Assembly: GCA_026692825.1 (NCBI GenBank)
Contig: JAPLOC010000550.1
Location: forward strand, 1 to 6,321
Reading direction: 5' to 3'
Source: Planctomycetota bacterium
GTDB taxonomy: Bacteria > Planctomycetota > Planctomycetia > Planctomycetales > Planctomycetaceae
DNA length: 6,321 nt
Shown: piece after piece, positions 1 through 5,548 of the stretch
How the letters are laid out: each line of letters begins with the position of its first letter
How positions within the stretch are numbered: position 1 is the first letter of the stretch
Position numbers and translations under genes: made by a program
The notes under the pieces: generated by a model
Database searches by the model: none
The model's input: only the letters and a program-made list of their open reading frames with translations
Told to the model about the DNA's origin: nothing

Positions 1-78
1 CAGCGCCGGGTGAGCAGATGTTTCCGATACGGCGTTTCAATCTGTCTCCACTATTCTGTGCCGAAGGTGTCGAGACCG

Positions 79-97
79 CGGCGTCGTAGGAACGCCG
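79..97. other. GC-rich hairpin in the upstream non-coding region
   Basis: CGGCGT (79-84) and ACGCCG (92-97) form a perfect 6-bp stem around a 7-base loop. It lies in the 238 bases before the first gene, where I find no convincing coding sequence on either strand. No run of T follows on either side, so it is not a classical intrinsic terminator. It could end an upstream transcript or be a chance structure in GC-rich DNA. Confidence 0.2.
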
Positions 98-178
98 TCC
101 GCCACATGTCGCGACGACGGCGCAGCCGGCGGTTCGGATTTTGCGTTCACCGTAGATCTGTACTCGTCCACAAACAGG

Positions 179-207
179 TTGACTTCCCCGCCGCTAGAAC
201 GTATTTT
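179..207 (+). promoter_or_regulatory. Sigma70-like promoter of the arsR-SRPBCC operon
   Basis: TTGACT (179-184, five of six matches to TTGACA) and TATTTT (202-207, four of six to TATAAT) are separated by exactly 17 bases. Transcription would start near 214, giving a leader of about 25 bases before the ATG at 239. No strong Shine-Dalgarno sequence precedes that ATG. The spacing and position make this the most convincing promoter in the window, although planctomycete promoters are poorly characterised. Confidence 0.55.
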
Positions 208-217
208 ACCGATCGGT
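208..217. promoter_or_regulatory. Palindrome at the transcription start, possible ArsR operator
   Basis: ACCGATCGGT is a perfect 10-base palindrome directly after the -10 box and over the predicted start of transcription. ArsR-family dimers typically bind inverted repeats in their own promoter and block RNA polymerase, so this site is well placed for autorepression. ArsR operators are usually longer, and a 10-base palindrome can arise by chance, so the assignment rests mainly on position. Confidence 0.35.
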
Positions 218-238
218 TTCTTAACCAGACGGTGAATC

Positions 239-610
239 ATGTCGATCGATCAACTGAGTCTCACATTCGCGGCAATCGCCGATCCAACTCGGCGCGCGAT
301 CCTGCTGCGATTGTCCAAAGGCGCAGCACCTGTCAAGGAGTTGGCCGCGCCATTCCGGATGACACTCCCCGCCATCACGAAACACCTGAAGGTGCTGGAA
401 AAAGCGGGTCTGATCGAGCGATCACGATCCGCTCAAATGCGTCCCTGCACGCTGCGCGCCAATCCCTTGAAGGAAGCCGCCACCTGGATCGACCGCTACC
501 GCGCATTCTGGGAAAAGAGCTTCGACCGGCTCGATGACTACCTCAAGGAACTGCAATCCCAACCGGATGCGCCCTGCACTTCCTCCACCCGCAAGAAAAG
601 GAGCCGCTGA
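239..610 (+). CDS. ArsR-family winged-helix transcriptional regulator
   Basis: This 123-residue protein is a small dimeric winged-helix DNA-binding repressor acting in the cytoplasm. The N-terminus has the family signature ADPTRRAIL (residues 14-22). A helix-turn-helix follows at about 31-59, with recognition helix TLPAITKHLKVLEKAGLI (42-59), then a wing (60-73) and a C-terminal helix rich in W, Y and F (83-105) suited to dimerisation. The metal-binding ELCVC motif of arsenic and cadmium sensors is absent and the only cysteine is C70, so metal sensing is unlikely. It resembles the ArsR subgroup encoded beside AHSA1/SRPBCC proteins, and exactly such a gene follows without a spacer. It probably represses its own operon from the promoter at 179-207. 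The start at 239 puts the family signature at its usual distance from the N-terminus. The basic tail (116-123) is variable in this family. The inducing signal is unknown. Confidence 0.9.
   Translation: MSIDQLSLTFAAIADPTRRAILLRLSKGAAPVKELAAPFRMTLPAITKHLKVLEKAGLIERSRSAQMRPCTLRANPLKEAATWIDRYRAFWEKSFDRLDDYLKELQSQPDAPCTSSTRKKRSR
599..603 (+). promoter_or_regulatory. Shine-Dalgarno site for the SRPBCC gene
   Basis: AGGAG lies inside the last codons of the arsR gene, seven bases before the ATG at 611. It is the clearest ribosome binding site in the first half of the window and supports 611 as the start. The upstream TGA (608-610) directly abuts this ATG, so the two genes are probably translationally coupled. 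Confidence 0.65.
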
Positions 611-1618
611 ATGCCCGCCGATCATCGACAGTCGCACGCCAATCTTGACAACCCCGTTGAGATCATCATTTGCCGGACTCTTAACACGCCGCGAGAACTG
701 GTTTGGCTGGCCTGGACCGATCCCCAACACGTCAGTCGCTGGTGGGGGCCGGCAGGTTTCACCACGACAACGCATTCGATGGAATTCCGACCGGGTGGGT
801 CTTGGCGTTACACGATGCACGGTCCTGATGGTCGTGATTACGGCTGTCGCGTCGACTACATCGAAATCAATGAGCCAACGCGACTTATCTACAAGCTCGG
901 CGGTGAGGGGAGTGACGACGCCGTCAGCTTTCGGACCGAGGTCACCTTTGAGGCTGTCGGAGAAAACGGAGTTGCCACCCGAGTCACAATGCGGTCGATC
1001 TTTCCCACGGCGGAAGCACGTGACTTCGTTATCACGGACCACCGGGCGGTGGAGGGAGGCAAGCAACACCTGGCGAATCTCGAGGACTATGTCGCAAGCA
1101 TGTCCACTGGAGATGACAACGAGCCACCATTCGTAATCAGTCAGGTCTTTAACGCGTCCCGTGAGAAGGTCTGGGACGCATGGACTGTGGCAAACCATCT
1201 CCTGCGATGGTTTGGCCCGAAGGGATCGACGATGCTGCAGACGACGATGGATCTTCGTGTCGGTGGCAGGTTTCACTACTGCATGCGCCACCCGGATGGC
1301 CGGGAGATGTGGGGCCGCTGGGTCTTTCGAACCATCAATCAGCCCGACACGCTCGAATTCATCAGCAGCTTTTCGAACCCCAGCGGAGAGTTGACTCCTG
1401 CACCGTTTCAGGGACTCGACGACTTCCCGCCGGAAATCTGGAGTACCGTGACACTCGTTGACCACGCTGGCAAAAGCCGGGGAACGCTGGTCACCCTCGC
1501 AGCGCGGCCATTCAATGGCACCAAAGTCCAACGCGAATTCTTCAACAAGTTCCACGGCTCCCTGCATCAGGGCTGGGCGGGTACCCTGCAGCAACTTGCT
1601 GAGTTTCTGGGCGATTGA
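611..1618 (+). CDS. Tandem AHSA1/SRPBCC (START-like) domain protein
   Basis: This 335-residue cytoplasmic protein contains two complete AHSA1-type SRPBCC domains, the helix-grip fold with a deep hydrophobic pocket. Domain 1 spans about 16-163 and shows RTLNTPRELVWLAWTDP (22-38), WWGP (44-47) and PGGSWRYTMHGPDG (61-74). Domain 2 spans about 172-335 and repeats the same order: FNASREKVWDAW (180-191), RWFGPKG (199-205), VGGRFHYCMRHPDGRE (217-232), and a C-terminal helix ending in GWAGTLQQLAEFL. Most family members have a single domain of roughly 140-160 residues, so this is about twice the usual length. An internal ATG at residue 164 lies exactly at the domain junction, which suggests fusion or duplication of two genes. 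The gene follows arsR with no gap and is surely co-transcribed with it. Proteins in such pairs are generally thought to bind or act on small hydrophobic molecules, but no ligand or catalytic residue can be assigned here. No signal peptide or membrane helix is seen. Confidence 0.9.
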   Translation: MPADHRQSHANLDNPVEIIICRTLNTPRELVWLAWTDPQHVSRWWGPAGFTTTTHSMEFRPGGSWRYTMHGPDGRDYGCRVDYIEINEPTRLIYKLGGEGSDDAVSFRTEVTFEAVGENGVATRVTMRSIFPTAEARDFVITDHRAVEGGKQHLANLEDYVASMSTGDDNEPPFVISQVFNASREKVWDAWTVANHLLRWFGPKGSTMLQTTMDLRVGGRFHYCMRHPDGREMWGRWVFRTINQPDTLEFISSFSNPSGELTPAPFQGLDDFPPEIWSTVTLVDHAGKSRGTLVTLAARPFNGTKVQREFFNKFHGSLHQGWAGTLQQLAEFLGD

Positions 1619-1707
1619 CGCGTGGGGTTGGAAGGTCTTGCCGGATTCTCGCCGAGATTTCCAACTCCAACCGCTCGACAATCGTACAATCCAACAGTCC
1701 GGTTATG

Positions 1708-1724
1708 TCGGCGGAATCCGCCGA
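1708..1724. repeat. Perfect inverted repeat between genes
   Basis: TCGGCGGA (1708-1715) and TCCGCCGA (1717-1724) are perfect 8-base complements around a single A, which would form a 6-bp stem with a 5-base loop in RNA. It lies 90 bases after the SRPBCC stop and 75 bases before the next gene. No T-run follows, so a classical terminator is not supported; an operator or an atypical terminator is possible. A TACAAT box (1685-1690) precedes it, and a tiny ORF of eight codons (1705-1731) covers it. Confidence 0.3.
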
Positions 1725-1727
1725 GAC

Positions 1728-1756
1728 TTGAACGGCGAGCGGACGACTCCGATACT
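1728..1756 (+). promoter_or_regulatory. Possible promoter of the small exported protein
   Basis: TTGAAC (1728-1733) and GATACT (1751-1756), each matching consensus at four of six bases, are spaced by 17 bases. Transcription would start near 1763, about 37 bases before the ATG at 1800. An alternative -10 box, TACAAT (1685-1690, five of six matches), lies upstream but has no convincing -35 partner. Either could serve; the evidence is weak. Confidence 0.3.
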
Positions 1757-1799
1757 CTAGGCGACAGCACCGCATCCCACACGCGGAATTCCCCGGTTC

Positions 1800-2222
1800 A
1801 TGCCGATTTTGCGACCCGTACGCATTGTCCCAAGTCTGGCGCTGGCGATCATCGTCACGTCGGGGGTGTGGTGCGCTCCGTCGGCGGTCGCGTCGTGTGG
1901 CGATTATGTTCAGGTCGGCGGAACCACGTCGCGCTGGGTAGAACACGACTCCGTCAACCGACACCATTCCGAACCGGGGCGGGTTACTCCGCTGGAAGAA
2001 CCGGCTCTCCCTTGCGACGGCCCAGCATGTCGGGGCGAAAATCCGCCCCCCGTGGTGCCGTCAGCCCCCTCTCTCCAGGGCGAATCGCACGATTTGATCT
2101 TGTCGTTTAGGGCCTGGGATACCCTGCGGGGCGATTGTGGGCTCGTCGATTTTGGACCAGGCGTGGCATTCTGTGAGCCCTTTGCGGGGCGGTGGGAGCG
2201 GCCCCCGAGGCGGGTGGGCTAG
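1800..2222 (+). CDS. Small exported Cys/Pro-rich protein of unknown function
   Basis: I cannot name a function for this 140-residue protein. The N-terminus is a good Sec signal peptide: basic residues R5 and R8, a hydrophobic core at 10-24, and a signal peptidase I site after AVA (29-31). The predicted mature protein begins SCGDYVQVGG. It then has a polar stretch, a pair of cysteines in PCDGPACRG (71-79), a proline-rich segment (82-90) and a basic end, ERPPRRVG (133-140). Cysteines at 33, 72, 77, 113 and 125 would be in the oxidising exported compartment. The layout resembles short planctomycete hypothetical proteins with an early CGDY motif and a C-x-G-P-x-C motif; that comparison is from memory, not a search. 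No Shine-Dalgarno sequence is evident. It lies between two unrelated operons and is probably transcribed alone. The signal peptide and motifs favour this frame over the overlapping alternative frame (1622-2110), which has no protein-like features. Confidence 0.65.
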   Translation: MPILRPVRIVPSLALAIIVTSGVWCAPSAVASCGDYVQVGGTTSRWVEHDSVNRHHSEPGRVTPLEEPALPCDGPACRGENPPPVVPSAPSLQGESHDLILSFRAWDTLRGDCGLVDFGPGVAFCEPFAGRWERPPRRVG

Positions 2223-2275
2223 AGGCGATCTCCCCCCGGTCCCATTGCGAATTTCGCGAATGTGAGGCGGTGTCA

Positions 2276-2317
2276 GGTTCCCGGACTGGTGAGTCGAACC
2301 ACGATTCACCGGGAACC
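2276..2317. other. Strong two-part hairpin in the 2223-2518 spacer
   Basis: GGTTCCC (2276-2282) pairs with GGGAACC (2311-2317). Inside it GGTGAGTCG (2288-2296) pairs with CGATTCACC (2302-2310) with one G-U pair, around the loop AACCA. Five bases (2283-2287) bulge on the 5' side. An alternative pairing, GGTTCCCGG (2276-2284) with CCGGGAACC (2309-2317), is also perfect. It starts 54 bases after the small exported protein's stop and ends about 200 bases before the cytochrome gene. No T-tract follows, so it is either an atypical terminator or a structured leader or regulatory element. The rest of 2223-2518 holds only small palindromes, such as TTCGCGAA at 2253-2260 and CGGG/CCCG at 2337-2350, and no supported gene. 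Confidence 0.5.
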
Positions 2318-2485
2318 GAACTTGGACTTCATCCCTCGGGTGAATTCCCGCTGAAATTCATACGGTCGCATTGTTTGCCGACAAAGCCGGCGGGGGTTGT
2401 TCGATTCATCGGTCGCGTGGCGATCGACTGCCGCACGCTGATTGCGCGCGGGGATCGTCGTCCGACTCACCCATCTGGCGTGCCC

Positions 2486-2491
2486 TACAAT
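2486..2491 (+). promoter_or_regulatory. Possible -10 box of the cytochrome operon
   Basis: TACAAT matches TATAAT at five of six positions and lies 27 bases before the ATG at 2519. No recognisable -35 hexamer is found at 16-19 bases upstream. The same hexamer occurs at 1685-1690 in the preceding intergenic region. A weak GGAAA (2505-2509), nine bases before the ATG, may serve as ribosome binding site. Confidence 0.25.
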
Positions 2492-2518
2492 CACCCGTCT
2501 GTCTGGAAATCTGTCGTC

Positions 2519-5500
2519 ATGTCGAACCCCACCCCACAACCGCCAGCGACATCGTGGCCAGCCAATCTTCCCCGCCCTGCGGGTTACGTCCCGGCGATTG
2601 GTCCGGGACTGAAACGGCTGTTTTACGTCGTGTTGTTCCTGGTCGCCCTGTTGGCCGCCAATTCGCTCTACCTGGGAACGGTCACGTTTCGGGGCTGGTT
2701 GGCCGGCGCGGGGATCAGCTACGAGAACTACTTTTACCTCTGGATGTTCTTCGTCCATCTGGCGTTGGGGCTGCTGTTGGTGGTCCCGTTCGTCGCGTTC
2801 GGAACGATTCATCTGGTGACCTCCCGCAACCGGCGCAATCGCCGGGCGGTTCGCGTGGGGTACGCGTTGTTCATCGCGGGACTGGTCGTGTTGCTCACGG
2901 GACTCGCGCTGATGCAGGTCGGATTCATCGAACTGCGTCACGTCGCGACCAGGCAGTTGGTCTACTGGCTGCATGTGGGGGCACCGCTCGCCGCTGGCTG
3001 GCTGTACTGGTTACATCGGCTGGCCGGTCCGCGCATCAAGTGGCGGTACGGAGTGATGTACGGAGCCGCCGTCGCCGGTCTGGTGGCGGCGATGATTGGA
3101 GTCCAGAACGCCGACCCGCGAAAACTGAACGCACAAGGATCCGTGGAAGGAGCGAAATACTTTAAACCGTCGCGAGCGGTGACCGTCTCGGGTCAGTTCA
3201 TTCCCGCCGACACTCTGATGATGGACGAGTACTGTCTGAAGTGTCATGCCGACGCCTATGCCCAGCATCAGCACAGCGCGCACCGCTTCAGCTCGTTCAA
3301 CAATCCGATGTACTTCGCCTCGGTGAACGAGACGCGCGAATTCGCGATGAAACGTGACGGCAATGTGAAGGCGTCGCGGTGGTGTGCCGGCTGTCACGAC
3401 CCCGCCCCGTTTTTCAGCGGCCAGTTCGACGATCCCAAGTACGACATCGTCAATCATCCGACCGCGAAGGCGGGAATCACCTGCACCGTTTGCCATGCGA
3501 TCACCAGTCTCAACAGCACGGAATGGAACGACCAGTACAGCACTCGCGGCAACGCCGACTTCACCATTGACGAACCGATTCATTATCCGTTCGCCAAAAG
3601 TGAAAACGCGGTCCTGCAATGGATCAACAATCAGCTCGTGAAGGCGAAGCCGACGTTTCACAAACAGACGTTCCTCAAACCTCTGCACAAGACGTCGGAG
3701 TTCTGCTCGGCCTGCCACAAGGTGCATCTGCCGTACGAACTCAATCACTACAAAGAATTCCTGCGGGGGCAGGACCATTACAATTCCTTCCTGCTCTCGG
3801 GGGTCAGCGGGGGGAATGCGCGGTCGTTCTACTATCCCGAGAAGGCACGCGAAAACTGTGCCGAGTGTCACATGCCGATCAAGGAATCGGGCGACTTTGG
3901 GGCACGGGACTTCGCAAACGACGGCAAACTCAGCATCCACAATCACCTGTTTCCCGCCGCGAACACCGCTCTGCCGCACGTTCGTGGGGACGATGACGCG
4001 ACGATCGCCGCCCATCAGGCGTTCCTGAAAGACATCGTGCGGGTCGATTTGTTCGGGGTGAAAGAGGAGGGCAAAATCGACGGCGCGCTGTCGGCTCCGT
4101 TGCGACCGGAACTGCCCACTCTCAAGCCGGGACACACCTACCTGCTGGAAACCGTGCTGCGGACCCTGAAAGTCGGCCACTTATTCTCGCAGGGAACGGT
4201 CGATTCGAACGAGATCTGGGTGGAAGTCACCGTCAAAAGTGGCGACAAGGTCATCGGCCGAAATGGCGCGATCGACGACGAAGGGTCGGTCGACGCCTGG
4301 TCGCACTTCATCAACGTATTCATGCTCGATCGGCACGGGAATCGAATCGATCGGCGGAATCCGCAAGACATCTTCACGCCGCTCTACAACAAGCAGATTC
4401 CCCCCGGCGCGGCGCAGATCGTGCATTTTGAACTGGCGTTGCCGGACAAACTCGACGCGCCCGTCACCGTCGAAGTGAAACTGCAGTACCGCAAGTTCGA
4501 CCGGATCTACATGGATTTTGTTGGCAGAAATTTGAAGGAGGGGGGGCCGACGCTCCCCAACCACAAACCGGGCGAACCGTGGAAGAACACCCTTCCCGTG
4601 ACCACGATTGCCAGCGATACAGTCACGTTCCCGGTCGAGGGAGTCGTCGCCGAGATTCCCGAACAGAAGTCGAAAATCGCCGAGAAGGATTTGTGGCAGC
4701 GCTGGAATGACTACGGCATTGGCCTGCTGCTCGAAGGATCGGCCCCCGGTTCTGGTGGGGGCAAGGCGGAACTGCTCCAAGCCGAGCAGGCGTTTCAGGA
4801 GGTCGAGAAACTCGGTCGGTACGATGGGCCGGTCAATCTGGCTCGCGTCTATTCGACCGAGGGGCGAATTGACGAGGCGGTCGACGCGCTGCACCGCGCG
4901 GGGGAATTCAAGAATCCCAGCGCTCCCTCCTGGACGGTCGCGTGGTTCAGCGGGGTGATCAACAAGCAGCAGGGATACCTCGACAAGGCGATCGAAAACT
5001 TCCGCAGCGTGCTGTCGGACCAGACCGAAGAACGGCGCAGTCGGCGGTTGCATTTCGAGCGGGATTTTGTCGTTCGCAATGAACTGGGCCAGACTCTGTA
5101 CGAACTCGCGAAGCAGGTCCGCGATGACGAGAACGAGCGGCGGAGGTTGCTGGGGGAAGCGGTCACCGAGTTTGAGACGGTGCTGTATTACGATTCCGAA
5201 GATGTGATGGCACATTACAACCTGGCCCGGCTGTACACCGAGCTGGAGAATGAGCCCAAAGCCGAGCTGCACCGCAAAATGCACCTGCGGTACAAGCCCG
5301 ACGACAACGCACAGGAACTGGCGGTCAATGCCGCCCGACTCAAGTACCCGGCGGCGAATGTCGCTTCGGAACCCCTGGTGATCTACCCGTTGAATCGTCC
5401 GGGGGCACCGGGACTCCCTGCGGAATTCTCGCGTCAGAAAGCGGATGACCCCGCTGTCCCAAAACGAGCCGCCCAACCACTCCCCGCCCCCATCGACGCC

Positions 5501-5548
5501 GCCGCTGGAAAGGCCGGCCCCGAACCCAAAACCGGAGACGCGACATGA
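2519..5548 (+). CDS. Membrane pentahaem cytochrome c with C-terminal TPR domain
   Basis: This 1009-residue protein probably transfers electrons at the outer face of the cytoplasmic membrane. Five hydrophobic helices lie at about 34-55, 72-99, 113-135, 147-166 and 176-195. The Arg-rich loop 103-112 and basic loop 167-176 indicate a cytoplasmic N-terminus and an outer C-terminal part. Histidine pairs H80/H98 and H152/H166 in helices 2 and 4 could bind b-type haem. The haem domain (about 215-500) has five CXXCH sites: CLKCH 239, CAGCH 289, CTVCH 322, CSACH 396 and CAECH 447. It also has spare histidines (250, 252, 255, 474, 476) as possible distal ligands, and resembles cytochrome c554-like multihaem proteins. 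A beta-rich domain (about 530-700) follows, with GHLFSQG (553-559) and YRKFD (657-661). A TPR region (about 722-930) includes repeats near 773-794, 804-834 and 898-925, and the tail is Pro/Ala-rich. The frame is open back to 2192, but that extension overlaps the previous gene and looks non-coding; 2519 leads straight into helix 1. Substrate and partners are unknown. Confidence 0.88.
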   Translation: MSNPTPQPPATSWPANLPRPAGYVPAIGPGLKRLFYVVLFLVALLAANSLYLGTVTFRGWLAGAGISYENYFYLWMFFVHLALGLLLVVPFVAFGTIHLVTSRNRRNRRAVRVGYALFIAGLVVLLTGLALMQVGFIELRHVATRQLVYWLHVGAPLAAGWLYWLHRLAGPRIKWRYGVMYGAAVAGLVAAMIGVQNADPRKLNAQGSVEGAKYFKPSRAVTVSGQFIPADTLMMDEYCLKCHADAYAQHQHSAHRFSSFNNPMYFASVNETREFAMKRDGNVKASRWCAGCHDPAPFFSGQFDDPKYDIVNHPTAKAGITCTVCHAITSLNSTEWNDQYSTRGNADFTIDEPIHYPFAKSENAVLQWINNQLVKAKPTFHKQTFLKPLHKTSEFCSACHKVHLPYELNHYKEFLRGQDHYNSFLLSGVSGGNARSFYYPEKARENCAECHMPIKESGDFGARDFANDGKLSIHNHLFPAANTALPHVRGDDDATIAAHQAFLKDIVRVDLFGVKEEGKIDGALSAPLRPELPTLKPGHTYLLETVLRTLKVGHLFSQGTVDSNEIWVEVTVKSGDKVIGRNGAIDDEGSVDAWSHFINVFMLDRHGNRIDRRNPQDIFTPLYNKQIPPGAAQIVHFELALPDKLDAPVTVEVKLQYRKFDRIYMDFVGRNLKEGGPTLPNHKPGEPWKNTLPVTTIASDTVTFPVEGVVAEIPEQKSKIAEKDLWQRWNDYGIGLLLEGSAPGSGGGKAELLQAEQAFQEVEKLGRYDGPVNLARVYSTEGRIDEAVDALHRAGEFKNPSAPSWTVAWFSGVINKQQGYLDKAIENFRSVLSDQTEERRSRRLHFERDFVVRNELGQTLYELAKQVRDDENERRRLLGEAVTEFETVLYYDSEDVMAHYNLARLYTELENEPKAELHRKMHLRYKPDDNAQELAVNAARLKYPAANVASEPLVIYPLNRPGAPGLPAEFSRQKADDPAVPKRAAQPLPAPIDAAAGKAGPEPKTGDAT
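5534..5537 (+). promoter_or_regulatory. Shine-Dalgarno site for the FG-GAP gene
   Basis: GGAG lies within the last codons of the cytochrome gene, seven bases before the ATG at 5545. It fixes the start of the next gene, whose ATG overlaps the cytochrome's TGA in the sequence ATGA (5545-5548). This arrangement is typical of translational coupling. Confidence 0.6.

Noticed and set aside
37..240. Minus-strand 67-codon frame in the region upstream of arsR
   Set aside because: No recognisable motif or ribosome binding site, and it would overlap the arsR promoter completely.
422..1681. Long open frame of 419 codons on the minus strand opposite the arsR and SRPBCC genes
   Set aside because: Its translation shows no recognisable domain, and the opposite strand encodes two clear families over the same bases. 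Long antisense frames are common in GC-rich DNA.
1622..2110. Overlapping + strand frame of 162 codons across the spacer and exported protein gene
   Set aside because: Low-complexity Arg/Ser/Thr-rich translation without any domain. The frame at 1800-2222 has a signal peptide and ordered cysteine motifs.
2276..2317. tRNA remnant on the minus strand, because the reverse complement contains GGTTCGACT
   Set aside because: A T-arm needs a 5-bp stem around the TTCGANY loop. The flanking bases do not pair that way, and no anticodon or D-arm is found nearby.
2192..2518. N-terminal extension of the cytochrome frame, starting at ATG 2192
   Set aside because: The 109 extra residues lack membrane or signal features, overlap the end of the preceding gene and run through the strong hairpin. 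The start at 2519 leads directly into the first membrane helix.
4351..4364. 14-base match to the inverted repeat at 1708-1721
   Set aside because: It lies in the conserved coding frame of the cytochrome and does not complete the palindrome; a chance match in GC-rich sequence is likely.
4736..4768. Possible Walker A nucleotide-binding loop in the Gly-rich segment before the TPR region
   Set aside because: The segment around K749 lacks the G-x4-G-K-S/T spacing, since position 743 is proline and alanine follows the lysine. It is better read as a flexible linker.
3011..5476. Two abutting minus-strand open frames (3011-4180 and 4181-5476) opposite the cytochrome gene
   Set aside because: Neither has a domain-like sequence. 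Both mirror the codon bias of the cytochrome gene, whose CXXCH and TPR motifs prove the + strand frame.
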